Positions 45,848 to 58,400 of a stretch of DNA of 64,000 nt are shown here, piece by piece. The notes under the pieces were generated by a model. That model did not search any database, was not told the origin of the DNA, and was given only the letters and a program-made list of their open reading frames with translations. Within the stretch, counting starts at the first letter, position 1. Each line of letters begins with the position of its first letter. The stretch is from NCBI GenBank assembly GCA_038503035.1, contig JAVSML010025232.1:186001-250000 (forward strand). The letters are read 5' to 3'. A program made the position numbers and the translations under genes. This DNA is from Crocodylus rhombifer. Its lineage: Eukaryota > Chordata > Crocodylia > Crocodylidae.

Positions 45848-46094
45848 TTAGGGTCATATTTACATGGTAAACTGACAATGTTCAGCAGTAGCACCCTCAG
45901 GCACACTACACTACTCTGGGCAGGCTGCGTCCTGAATCAGGATCACCTTAAGTTGCATCGGCACACTCGCACTCAACACCACCCAGACATGGTTACCCTG
46001 CTCCCAATTTGGGAGGTGGCCATCCTGTGCAGCGTGGCATGCTTGTGGGTGCTGCTGCACACATTATAGTGTTTATAGCATAGACCTGGCCTAA
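45848..46094. mobile_element. Short MITE
   Basis: The left TTAGGGTCATATTTACATGG…TAAACTGACAATG and the inverse of the right end TTAGGCCAGGTCTATGCTAT…ATAAACACTATAATG, split here into words, align well as terminal inverted repeats of about 30 bp. The target duplication is unclear. Confidence 0.45.
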
Positions 46095-46850
46095 GTGTGC
46101 CACTGCTCTAATTCACACCAACCTCATCCTTTTCCATTTGAAAATAAATTTGCCCCTATTACATTTTCTTCATAATTTAGGACCACACACCAATTTTTTG
46201 GGGGGAAAAAATAGCAAATAAGCCAAAAGTTTTAAAATGTCTGTATGTTATTAGAGCAGCGGGCACCTTAACCTTAGACAAGGTTGTTTAAATCTTCAAA
46301 TGTTAGGAAAAAAGAACATCTTATTAAACTTACATGTATGATGACTGTACCAAAGTTTCCCATAAAGAAATAAGTTACAGATTATCCTGCTAAACATTGG
46401 GTGATTTTAAAGAATCATTGTTTTTTGGGCTGTCACAAAGCTCACAAAAGCTGCTGAGTGTGGTAGCTGCTTTTCATTCAGGATGGAAGACAACAAATAC
46501 CTGTTGATACCTGCAACAATATAAGCCACCGCACAACTTGCATGTCAGCATAGCAAATCTGAAGTAGGAGTTGAACCTTGCAATCAGATAACTTTTCCCT
46601 GAGGTCTGAATGTAAACACAGTTGCCAAGTACTGTTTGATAGAACAGTGTTTCTATGAGTAAGAAGCAAACACAGGAATCACCTTGTTCACTAAGTTTAT
46701 TTACCTTGTAAGTAAACAGGATTGCATCAAAGAAACACCTGACTCTAGCCTCAATTTCTTTTCCCAGTGGGAACAATTGGCAAGAGCTTGAATATTAACT
46801 GATTACTCATGTCAAAAGAGGTACCAGTACATATAAGCACAAATGGTCTC

Positions 46851-47224
46851 ACTGTGCATCTACACAAGACTTACTGTGAGGTAACCTAATTACCTCTGCA
46901 GTAAATGTCTTGCATCTATACATGCAGCCTTATTAGGCCGCAGGAAACTAATAAACTCTGCAGCCGGGTAGTACTTGCAAATACAAGTACTACCCTGGCT
47001 GCAGCATTTTTTACTGCACAGCATCACCTGTGTAAACACTGACACAGCTGGCTGGGGCACAAGGGTGCTTCAGTATGGGGGATGCCTGCTGTCTAGCTCT
47101 GCAGCACACTGAGTTGGGCTGGACCCAGGGTGGCAGGCTGATCCCCTGAGTCACCTACCAGCCAGGACTGGTAAACATAAACATGGCACCTCAGAGCAAT
47201 AAACTCCAGTGTAGATGTGCCCAA
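46851..47224. mobile_element. MITE with 'GGGCACATCTACACT' termini
   Basis: ACTGTGCATCTACACAAG near the left and AGTGTAGATGTGCCCAA at the right are inverse copies. An internal hairpin (GTAGTACTTGCAAATACAAGTACTAC) lies at about 46966-46995, and there is no coding capacity. Confidence 0.55.
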
Positions 47225-47659
47225 CTAGTATTCTTTCCACAAGCTAAACTATTAGTTACTCTGATTAGTGTCCAGAAGATGGCACTGTTGCACATAGTTT
47301 AAAAGAAAATTGAAAAAAGCTCTGTAGCAATTATGTAGATTTGAATTCATTCTCATGGCAATACTGTATGCACAATCCTATTTCATCTTTACACATTCTA
47401 AATGGCAATTACACAGCCACGTCATTTTTGTCATGGTTTGGATTCTATTTGAATTCTGCACAGTTGTGCTTGCCCTGTGTTCCCTTGTGAGCATGTTCAG
47501 AAAGCTGTATTATGGCTGCATAGATGATAGGGTACACGAGAATCACTCGGGCATGTGTGTAGTGCTACATGCATCCCAAAACTTTAGTCATAGAAAAAAC
47601 ACAATGAGCATATGTTTGATACAGGTGGAGGAGGCTCCCCCACTTTGAGGCACTTGTCC

Positions 47660-47790
47660 AGAGAGCGGGAGGCCTATGTTCCATACCCCTCTCTCACTAA
47701 GAACGATTTGAACTTGTATCTCCCAATTCCCAGTAAAGTGATATAACCACCAAGCCATAGGCTGGGCAGAAATGATCCCACTACTGTTTA
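47660..47790 (-). mobile_element. tRNA-derived SINE fragment (reverse)
   Basis: On the minus strand TATGGCTTGGTGGTTATATCAC is followed by GATACAAGTTCAAATCG. This is an A-box/B-box arrangement of a tRNA-derived SINE head with the usual spacing. Confidence 0.45.
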
Positions 47791-47984
47791 TGGATTTTAT
47801 CCAGTGAATAATAAATGAAAAGCACAGGAAAGCCACTGGGGGCAGAGGACAGAACCAGGCCCCCACTGCTCCAGGGTAGCACCCATTTCACTGAGCCATA
47901 GTCCCTCTAGCTTCTAGCCGCCTCTTGACCCCAAGTATCTTTCCTATCTGTCTGCTCAGTGGGCCATCTTCAAGAGGAGAATGC

Positions 47985-48085
47985 TCTGCCTATTGCCTAG
48001 TCTGGTGGTTAAAATAATTTGTGGGGAAGTGGAAGACAGAAGTTCAAACCCTTCTCAGTGTAAGGGGGAGGCTAGAACTAGAGCC
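47985..48085 (+). mobile_element. tRNA-derived SINE fragment (forward)
   Basis: TGCCTAGTCTGGTGGTTAAAAT, then AGAAGTTCAAACCCTTC about 45 bases on, gives a similar A-box/B-box pair in the opposite orientation to the copy at 47660-47790. The two lie about 200 bp apart. Confidence 0.45.
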
Positions 48086-48486
48086 TTCTACTTCCCAAAC
48101 AAGTTTCCCAACTGCTGAACTAAAAGGTGGAAGGGCCATCTTTCACCTTAATTTACTTGCAACAAGAATGTATATACCTGGATGATCCACCCTGACTTCA
48201 GACTAATACACCTAACTACTTTTCTCTGATCCTATTCTGTCACAGGTGACAATGGTATCCAAACTGTGCACAAGTTTCAAGAACAGCAGTTATACTATGT
48301 AAGCTCCTCTTAGATGCATAAAAGTGAAATAGGATTTACCTATGAAGGCTTTCACTAACATTTTGCCAAGCTGATAAGCAATTCTCTCAGAAGGAAGAAA
48401 TCTTTATTTGCACAAGCAGTCAATTAAAGTTTTTCATTTGAAATGATTTTCCCCTGACTTGAAATATTCTATAATCACTCGCTCCA

Positions 48487-49355
48487 CTTTATATTTCGCT
48501 CTCTTTTCACAGCATCTGATGAAGTGACATGAAAGGGATCTTTGACAAGATCCTTCACCAAAGGCTATTTAAAAAAAGTTGCCATGGGATTGGAAGTAAA
48601 GTGCCTTTCATGGATTGAAAGTTGCTTAAAGATAAGAAACAAAGTGTACGGCTTAATAGTCATTTTTCAGTATAGAAGCAGGTCAAGAGTCGAGTCTTCC
48701 AGGGATTTGTGCAGGGCACTGTTTTGCTCAATTTTTTCATAAATGACCTAGGAAAGGGAGTGGGCAGTGTAATCTCAAAGTTTACAGATGACGCTATATT
48801 ATTTGGGATAGTTAAATTCCAGGCTGATGGTAAAAAGGTACAGAAAAATCTCACAAAACAGGGTGAGATAGGCAGAGGCAATAAAGTGGGAAGTGAACTT
48901 CAGTGTTGACAAATTCATGAGTAATCACATAGGGAAAAATAATCTCAACCATAGCATTCACAGTGCTGGCCTCTGAAATCACTGTTATGACTTAGGAAAG
49001 AGGCCTTACAGTCACTGTGGATAGTTTTCTTTAAAAAAAAACACAAAAAACCCACACGCTTTGGCTCAGTCCACAGTGGCAAGCATAAAAGTCAATAAAA
49101 TGCTGGGCATCGTTAAGAAGGAGACTGAAAACAAAGTGGAAAACATCATTATGCTACTATATAAATCCCTGGTGCATCCACATGTTGAATACTGTGTGCA
49201 GAGGTCTCCACATCTCTAAAAGGATATAGTAGAATTAGAAACGATAACAGACAAGGGCAACAACAGTGATCGGAGGTATGGAGCAACTGCCATACCAAGA
49301 GCAACTAAAAAGACCAGGACTCTTCATTCTGGAAAGAAAGCTAAGGAAGATATAG
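48487..49355 (+). mobile_element. L3/CR1-type LINE, RT C-terminal half, degenerate
   Basis: Broken frames read FDKILHQRLF (about 48545), GIGSKVPFMDWKLLKD-like text and GTVLLNFFINDLGKGVGS (about 48715-48770). The catalytic block KFTDDAILFGIV is at about 48778-48815. Further on are MLGIVKKETENKVENIIMLLYKSLVHPHVEYCVQ (about 49100-49205) and LEETITDKGN (about 49235). These fit L3/CR1 reverse transcriptases. There are many frameshifts and no 3' end. Confidence 0.82.
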
Positions 49356-49357
49356 AA

Positions 49358-50330
49358 CAGTGGTGGAGCTACATGCGGCTCTTCAGAAGTTAATATGCAT
49401 CTCCTTGAATCTTTGCACAAGCACATGATGATCAGCTTCTGTTTGGAAGCTGGTATTCTTTCCACAAGCTTCCATTTAGAAGGTGGTCACTGTGTGTGTG
49501 GTCACCATAAAGCACATGCAGTAGTATAACTAGGGGTGGGTGGGAAGGACAATGGCCTGGAATGTTTTAGAGGGGAGATGCCTGAATGGCAGCCCTCAGG
49601 AACTCCACTCCATGATAGCAGGGAGCCTGTATGAAGGCTCACTCCCACCCTCCCTTGTCTAGGGCACCAAATTTCCTAGTTGTGCTTGCAGTGGCATAGA
49701 TCCACCCTGCCCAACTGTTCCCTTACCATTTGTGCAGAGGGAATAGGGAATAGCAATCTCACAAAATTGTTCGATCCCAGGGTAGGCAGCGTTTTCCCGG
49801 AGTGCCAAAAACACCCCAACCTCAACTTGTAAAATGTTAGTGTGCCAGAGGTAGATAGCAGGGTAACTGTGAGAAGCCCAGTTCTAGTCGTGGCAGCCCA
49901 GCCCTGGCTCCTTCCCTGCCAGCCGCGCAGAGGCACATGTGCACCTGGTGCCCAATGCACCAAGCAGTTCTGCAGACCTTGGTGCAGCAGCTTGTACCTT
50001 CTGGCCACGTGCCACAGCTAGCCCAGGTGCTAGACAAGCCCCTGCCAGCCAGCACAGACCCCAGGCTGCCCGCAAAACGTGATGGGGAGGCTGCAAGCAG
50101 CTGCATTGAGGTCTGTGGAGCCCCGGCCTGGCTTGTTGCCAGCAGTAGCTGCATGTGTGCCTCCAGGTGGACAGCAGGGGAGCTACAAGGGGTCTGATCC
50201 TTGTTGTGGCAGCGTAGCCCCAACCCCACCCCCACCATTTGCCCCGAGGAGCATGTCAAGTAAAATGCCTTCACGTGCCACATTTTGGCATGTCTGTCAC
50301 GGGTCTCTAACCCCTATCCTACCCTCTTCA
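49358..50330. mobile_element. Probable hAT-type MITE sequence, ends unclear
   Basis: CAGTGGTGGAGCTACATGCGGCTCTTC at about 49362 (in words) and an inner pair around 49790 (GAGTGCCAAAAACACC) and 50275 (GTGCCACATTTTGGCATG) resemble hAT termini. The inner pair encloses a GC-rich insert with open frames on both strands. There may be two overlapping elements, and no exact target duplication was found. Confidence 0.4.
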
Positions 50331-51661
50331 CTAAGCTTGTGAAGCAAGTGACATGTACCAAAAAATAAGGAGTGCCTTATACCCTCTTACTCCCCTACAT
50401 AGGCATCATGGATAAGTGACAATTTATCTCTGTTTATGGTTGCTATTCCTGATAATACTAGAAACAGCTGCAGCAGCAATTAAAATGGAAAACAAAAAAC
50501 CCTTATAACAAATGTACTTTATTTTTCACTTCATTCTCATACTGCAGCTGTGTTTTACATGGCAGGACCACGTGTAAAGGATAAATAATGCATTATATTA
50601 TGCATAGACTCGGTGTGTTTACTTCTCATTTGTCATTTTCTATAGTTAGGGAAAAATTATGTTATGCAATCCGCATGGCAATAAATCCACTGCACAAAGG
50701 AACAAGCATTGACATGAGGAAATCAGCAGAGCTCCACGCACTGAGGAAGATGTAGGCATTTTGGGACCTGTGCCATGCAGGAAGTCAGAATAGAAGACCC
50801 AAAAGATTTTTTCTTTGTCTGCTGCACGGAATGAACTGTGCTCACATTTTATGTTATTCTCATTATACAATTTGAGCTCTAGGCCTTATTTACTGCAGAA
50901 TAATCCAGTCCTGCCTTTAGAACAGATTCATATAGATTTCTTCATTGATTTTTCTATGGAATTTATTCACTGTAGATTCTGACTGTTTTACAAACTTTAA
51001 TTAATATATCTTCCCAATTTCTCCATGAATTGAAGTGTTTACAGATGAGGAACTGAGGGACAGAGACTAAGGAAATATATGTAGGACTTTGCATAGAGTT
51101 TGATGAAGGACAAAAATTACCAATGTATTATTACAAGCCAACGATGCCAGTAAAAGGAGGTATGACAGTTTATATTAACTGTTGTAATCTACATTTAAAT
51201 ACAGCCATGATTTCAACCCTAACCTAATACCATTTCTTAGATTTAGAATTAGGCAGCAATCAGATTGCTGATGAAGCTTCTTCAGCAGCTTTATAAATAA
51301 GTTTTACAAGAACACAGTAATTTAGCTTCTTGGGTTTAATTCTTCATATTCAAGTCTGCACTGAGCAATTGTTTTAAAACTAACTTTCCTCAAGCCTATA
51401 TTTACTCTGATACAATAAATTTGGAGTGGGAGATAAGAGAGAATGCTGCACCAAACATTTCTTTAAATAACAGACAGGTTAAAACTTTTCCATATTTCCA
51501 TAATATAAATGTTGCAGTGCACTGGTATATAGATACTACATATTTTCAAAAAGTTACAAGACCCAAGTTTCTCAAAATAGCCACTTTACTGAAAGAGCTG
51601 TTTTTAATATATTAAAGCCTCCCATACACAACCTTAGATAAGACATATACAATGTATATAT

Positions 51662-52252
51662 ACACTGTATTTTCTCACATACAACGCAAACCTCTTCCGC
51701 AAAAATCAGCCCCACAAAATTGGGGTGCGTGTTTTAAGCAGGGACTCTGATTTTCTACCTGGGATTGGAAGCACCTTAGTTTGATTCCTGGTTTACTGTA
51801 AAGCAGTTATGGTTTTGATGTTTAGGCAGCTGAGGGAGTTAATTGACTTAATGACTCATTTTTCTTCACTCCACAGGTGTTAATAAGATCCTTTTTTAAT
51901 GGTCTTGATTTCCCCTAATCAAGCTGACCTTTCTTAGGGCAATTTTACTGTCTGCTACCTGTTCCCAGTGTCTCTGTTTCATAGCCTCTTTAGCTCAGAC
52001 TCCTTATCTAGTTAGCACAGACTCTTTAATGCTTTATAACATTATAGACCCACCAAAAGAGACCAGTTTTTAGCAGCAGCTAGGGATTCAGCTTTAGTTA
52101 TTCAGGAAAGAAAGGGTTAGGGCCTGGAGATTAGGCTCTGTCCCTGTTCTATGCAGCCATAACTATGGAAAAATCTTTTTTCTTCATTCTGTCCTTCTAA
52201 AACAAGGTGTGTACTATATTTGGGGTGCAATGTATGTAAGGAAATATGGTAT
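51662..52252. mobile_element. MITE with about 30-bp terminal inverted repeats
   Basis: The left end ACTGTATTTTCTCACATACA and inverse of the right end ACCATATTTCCTTACATACA match closely. Each is followed by an ACGCA/TTGCACCCC word. The flanks read TATA on both sides, consistent with a TA target. AT-rich interior, no coding. Confidence 0.6.
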
Positions 52253-52425
52253 AAACTCTAATATATAATTTTGTCAACAAGAAATATGAAGAACATTGTT
52301 ATCAGCAAAGTAACACTTAATAAGAATTACTTTACAATACAATGACAAACTTTGTTTCACTCACTTTCAAATATCTATACTTGTATATCATAGAAAACTT
52401 AAATATGTTTAGAAGAAACCTCCTA

Positions 52426-52518
<93 letters not shown>

Positions 52519-53621
52519 CTATTACAAAATAAATATTTAATCCATTAGTGATAAACCAGTATCATGCCCATTGTTTTGCTGCTGGTGTTTCTATGTCGAT
52601 TTCCATTTGTTCTTCACCACAGATAACTACAGTGAAAGCTGTATCAGTGTAATTGTGGGCAAAGTGCATATTGCTATACATGATATGTACAACAAAGAGC
52701 AGACTCATAAAACATGAGTTGTTTTAGGTATCTTAAGTTTTAACATCAATAATAAATACATAGCTTAAAAACAAATGAGACATCATCAAAGAACAAAATG
52801 TACAGAAGCACGGACAACTGAGGTATATTAATCAGTTCCAGAGCACCAGAACATCATATGTGGCAAAGAAAATAATAAATGCATTGCCAATTATATCCAC
52901 TTTAGTCATAGAAACTTTTGCTCCTTTTGCTACTGCCTGGCCATTAAATGGGGCGGGGGAGAAGGCATCTTTGGCAGCACTGAGAAAAAGTAAAAGAAAT
53001 ATAGAACAAAATATTTTAGAGCCAGGGAAAAGAGACTGTAAAATTTCTGAGATAATGCCGTACCTTCTTACTTGCTTTTAACTACAAATGAATCTGGAAA
53101 AGTTTCAAGAAATCAGAAAATAAACTGACTTCTTTAGGAGTCCACCCTTTGCTGCTGGACTGGTTCTTTGTTTCTGTAAAATTCTTTAATCCATATTAGT
53201 CTGGTGGGAAATGAGGAAGTTTCAAAAATCTTATCAGCTGAGAATGATTTTCCGCTCATGACACAATTACTGCACAAACGAAACATCTTAAAAAGCTCTT
53301 CTATATAAAATTCCAGACAGGCTTGTCCCTGTGATTTCCAGATGCCACAATGCAAAACTTCATTATTTTATTATGCTAAGAAGGGAAAACTAGCAGTAAA
53401 TTGACTAGATTATCTTTGCCAAAAATATAATGGAGTACACTAGCTATTTTTACCTAATAAAAGGTACAGGTCATCATTAGGGTAGATTTTTTTTTCTAAT
53501 TTCTCTTCATTCCAGATTGAGAAACTGGAACAAATATTAACTCTTTGTGCTCTGACTAGTATCTGTATAAGACAAAACAAAAACAAACAAATAGAACAAT
53601 GAGATTGATTTGTTTTCAGAC
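52519..53621 (-). other. DMGDH: DMGDH intron (1.1 kb)
   Basis: AT-rich intron. I recognise no mobile element or other gene in it. Confidence 0.7.
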
Positions 53622-53779
53622 CTCTGCCCCCCAAGCCCGGAAAGCCTTTTCCAGCCGTAAGACATTCATAGCATAAGTTCCAAAATTGTCAATTCCTTCT
53701 TCCTGTCCTGCTTCCATTATAGTATTGTAAAGAGCTGCAGAATCTTCTTTTTTATGGTAGAGCTCCCAACCCAGTTCAC
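53622..53779 (-). CDS. DMGDH: DMGDH exon (GELGWELY exon)
   Basis: A 158-bp exon. With the one base carried over from the previous exon it encodes 53 residues, from [14 protein letters not shown] to [12 protein letters not shown]. The acceptor is TTCACCACAG and the donor GTCTGA, acceptable although less canonical than the others. GELGWEL and LRLEKxxRxWG are the most conserved motifs of the folate-binding GcvT domain, around the tetrahydrofolate that accepts the one-carbon unit. Frame and residues are intact. Confidence 0.96.
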
Positions 53780-54292
53780 CTGTGGTGAAAAATAAAAAAG
53801 TCAAGTCTGTGGTAAACAATCCTACAATTTTTAGTCCTAGACAGAGCTAAATAATTATCTTATTATACTGAATTCAGTAATAAGACACAGTACATATATT
53901 CTCCTTTCCAGCAGAAGCTCCTGAAGGAAGTGTCTTAGAGCACTGGCAGTATTACTGTACTTTAATTTGAAAAACAAACTTTGGGGAAATAAGAGAGATT
54001 GATTAGGAGACAATATAAGGGGGACACAAATTATAAAAGTTGGAAAAAACACAAATTTATAAATTAGAAAATTATAAATCTAATGGATCTATGTAAGGAA
54101 ATATAAAAGAACTGCACATTACAGTAATATGTGCTCAACTGTTACTTCTGTATGTTCCTACAGTGATACATGAACTAAATTGCTGCAACTTTAATCCTGT
54201 ATCAACAGTAACATGCAGTTATAAGAGTTACATCATAACATTTTATACTAGTACCATCTGATATCAGTGCAATTATAAACATCTGCCTATAC

Positions 54293-54625
54293 CAGGGGTG
54301 GGCAATTATGTGGGCCTCAGGGCCACTTAGGGAGTTTCGGTGAGCTGTCATGGGCTGGGTCAGCATCCCCTACCTGTCAGCTCACAAGAGCTCACCAAAA
54401 CTCCCTAAGTGGCTCTGTCCCATGTTCAGCCACGCAGATGGGATGGAGCTGTGTGCAGGCTGGGAGTAGCATCTGGGAGCAGGACTGGTNNNNNNNNNNG
54501 GTGTGGTGGGACCAGCCACGCATGCCATGGCATGGGTCAGGCGGGGACAAGGGGCCTGCTGCAGGCTGGACAAAATCCCTTGATGGGCTGGATCTGGCTT
54601 GCGGGCCATATTTTGCCCACCCCTG
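54293..54625. mobile_element. hAT-type MITE interrupted by an assembly gap
   Basis: Ends CAGGGGTGGGCAATTAT and TTTTGCCCACCCCTG are terminal inverted repeats of the same class as the element at 43924. Flanks GCCTATAC (54285-54292) and GTCTATAC (54626-54633) match at 7 of 8 bases. Ten N at 54490-54499 mark a gap of unknown true size in the GC-rich middle. Confidence 0.88.
54490..54499. other. Assembly gap (10 N)
   Basis: Ten ambiguous bases lie inside the MITE. The sequence directly before the gap is exactly repeated at 55277-55295. Confidence 1.
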
Positions 54626-55012
54626 GTCTATACCAAGAGAAAGAGGAGGGAAAAAAACAAAATGCTTATCAATTATGCTTACTTTTTCAAGGCATTTTAC
54701 AGACACTAAGTTATTGGTAAACCAAAAAAAATCTTGACATTTCCACCAACCAAAAAGGTTATCAGAATAGGCCTTTGTTCTGTTAAGAAAAAATATTTAC
54801 ACTTTAGGGGCATTTTATTTGTGGGCAATCTTCTCAAGATTTCATGGTAGCTGACTAGAAAATGTTTGAAAAATCAGTGTACAAGGGTTTCTCTTATATA
54901 GAATTTGATAAATCAATTGCTTATTATATTCCTTTTGCAGTATAATTTTAGTCACACTAGTCAGTTTCCCAGTTGCTATTAATCCTGACCATGTGTTTTG
55001 CCTACCTCTTAC

Positions 55013-55230
55013 CTGTATAGGATATCCTAATAGCAGTAACATCAATGTCAGAAAACTTAAAATGCCTGGCCTGAAGAAACTTAAATGCAGCAGCACTAAG
55101 GTCCTCAGTAGTCAGTTTCTGGAGGACCTTTCGTGCATATGGTCCTGCTACACCAAGTACTCCCATCTCATCTGTTATATTTTTAATTTCAACATTGTAT
55201 CCACCTGCCTTTGACTCCTCTTCTATCCAC
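55013..55230 (-). CDS. DMGDH: DMGDH exon (WIEEE…RISYT)
   Basis: A 218-bp exon that starts with the last base of an AGG Arg codon and ends with the first base of a Gly codon. It encodes [20 protein letters not shown]… through [18 protein letters not shown] to TAIRISYT. The acceptor is CTTCTCTTGCAG and the donor GTAAGAGG. The LGVxGPxAR motif and the closing ISYTGELG junction identify the GcvT/aminomethyltransferase-like domain of DMGDH. All phases agree with both neighbours. Confidence 0.96.
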
Positions 55231-55276
55231 CTGCAAGAGAAGAACAATTTAATTAACTTTTTTATTCCTGATATAT

Positions 55277-55295
55277 ATCTGGGAGCAGGACTGGT
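55277..55295. repeat. 19-bp exact copy of the sequence flanking the assembly gap
   Basis: ATCTGGGAGCAGGACTGGT occurs here and at 54471-54489, directly before the N run. Here it is followed by GGGCAGT and a CA repeat. Confidence 0.95.
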
Positions 55296-55302
55296 GGGCA
55301 GT

Positions 55303-55321
55303 ACACACACACACACACACA
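55303..55321. repeat. (AC)n microsatellite
   Basis: About nine AC units directly after the 19-bp duplicate. Confidence 0.95.
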
Positions 55322-55339
55322 GTATTTTTTTCCATGGAT

Positions 55340-55460
55340 AAATCAGATTAATAGAAAAGCAGAGCTAAAAGGGACTCCAGGAGGTCATATAGTCCCTGAC
55401 TACGCTGTTCTAGATGAGTCTTTGTCCAACTTGCTTTTAAAAACTTTGAAAGATGGAGAG
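55340..55460 (-). mobile_element. CR1-like 3' fragment, reverse orientation
   Basis: AGAGCTAAAAGGGACTCCAG and GAGGTCATATAGTCC match the complement of a CR1-type 3' end (AGAGCTGGAAGGGACC…GGTCATCTAGTCC). Short and diverged. Confidence 0.55.
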
Positions 55461-58400
55461 TCCATAACAAAACCCCAAAACATACATTTAACCTGCAAGG
55501 TAAGTGATCTATGCTAATTGCTATTAAATTTATTTGTTATTGCTATACATAGAGCCCCAGTCAAGGATCAGAGTATCTCATTGCACTAGCTGCTGAACAC
55601 ACAAGGTAGTGAAATCTTTATCCCAAAGAGTTTACTATTTAAGTATCCAATAACTCTAGAAAAGACCTGTGATCTAGAAGTTATAGACATCAAGGATCCA
55701 CCAAGTGTACAGAACAAAGCTTTAATCTATCAAAGGCCAAATATTTAGGACTTGTTCTGTGGGGAGCAGCTTCAAATCCGCCTGACTGACTCTGAGGTCA
55801 ATCAGGGCAGCATATGTAAGAGATCAGAGTGGTTGCTCAGGCATTTCCCAAACAAATTGTGGAAGTGTAGAAGAAAATAGTGTGCTTAAGCAAACAGTAA
55901 AATATCTGGGGGTCACTGGCAGACTTATAGTCATTGTAACATATACTTGGAGTGGTTTCAAAAGGGGAAGGGAAGCAGACAGTCAGGAGCACAAAGCAGC
56001 TGTTACTTTGCTCTATACACACATTCAAATAATCTGAGAGAAATCTCCCAGGTTTGTTCTCCTAGTAGAAAAACTTACCCACCACAGCATGTACAGATAT
56101 TCTCTGTCCCAGAAGAGTTTCTCCTGGGGGGGCAGGGATTTAACTCTGTTTGTTTCCAGGTTATTTTCTCTTGGAGCAGCCATTTTTACCTTGGGATTAA
56201 AAACCTGAACATCTGTACACTTGTCGTTTCTCATGGGAGAACAGCAACTCTCTCAGGAAAAACTGAATGTGTGTACAAAGCCTCTGTAATTGTTACACAT
56301 ATATGAACCTGCAGCGATAGATCAGCTTAATCACCCCTTCTTTGACCCTGGACAAATCACTGTTAAAGTTGGGATGGCTTTGTTACACTCATGTCACTAT
56401 GGATTGGTACACACCTAACAGTTACAGCATAACAGATGCTTTATGTTCTTCCTCCCCTTTTGAAGCTGCTCCAAATGTACTGTCATCCATGTTTCTTATT
56501 GCCTCTGCTGTTACTTTGTTGAGCCTTTTGTACTTGTTTTTTCCCTAGCTACTGCTATAGCTAGGATAGTAAGTTCTACAACTGCTGCTACTGCTGCTAA
56601 GCAGCAATTTACTAAGAGATCCCAATTTTACATTTCTTTCTGTGATATCTTCCAGATCTATAATGAAGTTCTTTATCTGGGGTGCAAACAGTTCCCAAAT
56701 AACCATAAACTTTGTTCTTTGGAACAGTACAAACTCAGACTTTCCTGTTTTCAAGGCAGTCCCCTCCTCCTCCTTTTTCCTCAGTGGTACATGAAACAGC
56801 TGTGCTTGGCAGATGGTCAAGGTGGTCTTCATTTTCTGGGCCCTTTATTTTTACTCTTTCCTGTCTGATCCATGAATACTGCAGATCAGAACAGGAAAGA
56901 ATTTTTTTTCCGACTATAAGGGTCTTCCCAGGAGTCTTGAGGCCTAGAGCCCTCACCAGATCAAATTGTAGAATCACTTTAATAACTGGTGTGAAAAAGG
57001 GGTTTGTAGCGGAAACATTAGCTCAACAATAGAAACAGTTTTGTGTAGGACTAGAGAAGGACAGATTTTAAAAGGGGAAAAGGATGGAGGTGATCAGAGG
57101 ACTTCATACAGAATTAGGAGATGCTTCATTTATGTCTTGGTTCAATCAAAAACAGCAGCCATGGATTGCTTTTCATGATGCTTGCAAAATATGGATAAAA
57201 TAGGTAATAGTTAAAATCTTACAGGCTGGTGTCTCATAAGCCTTCTTAGAAAATCTTCAGGAATAGCTGGGGGGCCATACAAGGCTCTTGAATTTTTTCA
57301 GCAATAAGTATGTTGGGGCTGGGTGTAAAAGTATTCTCTTTGATTCCAGTTGAGCCGCTTACACAAAAAGACACTATTCACTTTGGGTGAAGGCATCAAA
57401 TTTAAGTGCTCCATTCTTTAACTATTTTTAGGGATTAATTTTCAGTGAATTGCACATTTTCTTTCCCAGCAGAGATCCCTCTTTTGTTATGTGTGTTTAG
57501 CCAGAATTAATGCAACTGACTTTGTTTGTAATGCACATACTGAAAGAATCAGTTTAATACACTCTTGCAATGTATTTCTGCCTTTTTTTCCTCCTTGAAT
57601 GTTCTTTCTTTCAGTACCAAGGAAGCATATAGCACTGCCCTAATATCAAGAAGACAAAACTAGTAGTATCAGAATCTGAACAAATGAACAAGTAGCACCA
57701 GTAGCATTGGCCTTAAAGGTCACTAATTCTTTGTGCCATTTTATTTTTTGTACAAGCCAAAATACTCAAAAGAATACACCCATTGTCTGTCAACATACAA
57801 TTCAGAATAAGGCAAACAATACAAACAGGTAATCAACATCTACTTATATTAAATAGTACAGGATTGCTGGACAGTTAGCTACACCTCTACTTTAATTCCC
57901 CTATACAACTGCTTATATTTCAGGGTTCAACTGAACTAAAGAGTAAAATGCAGACCCCTATGATATCAAAGATTGCACCTATGTGTATGAAGAAAAAAAC
58001 AAAGTACAGTAAGGTGCAAGTGGCTAGAGACTTAGCATGGAAAGCAACTGTCCATCTGCCCTACACGAAATTAAAACTAACCCAAGGGAGGGGTAAATAG
58101 CTGCAATTTAGCTTTCATTTACCATAGGAGAAGAGCAAGTAGACAGGTGCTATGAAGCAGCTGCCCCGTTTTAATTCTTAACTTTGTTTATTTGTCTACA
58201 TGCTGTAGCTACTTATTTACTTTGGCTCAAGTACTAGTGTCCTTAGAAAGGGACTCATATGAACTTCAAAGTTTTGCCTGAGTAATTATTGAGTAAGGGC
58301 TTCAGGATTTGCTTGTTAGGACAGCTACACAAACAAGCTACCACAAGGTAAGCAAGGACAGCGATTTACAGTGAATTGCCTGTTCTCTAGTAATTGCCTG

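Larger units (their letters stand above)
53780..55012 (-). other. DMGDH: DMGDH intron (1.2 kb)
   Basis: Contains the hAT MITE at 54293-54625 with the assembly gap. The remainder is AT-rich with nothing recognised. Confidence 0.7.

Noticed and set aside
53780..53819. Extension of the GELGWELY exon upstream to an in-frame ATG at 53819
   Set aside because: The extra codons are the polypyrimidine tract and acceptor read through. The AG at 53780-53782 and the phase of the neighbouring exon fix the boundary at 53779.
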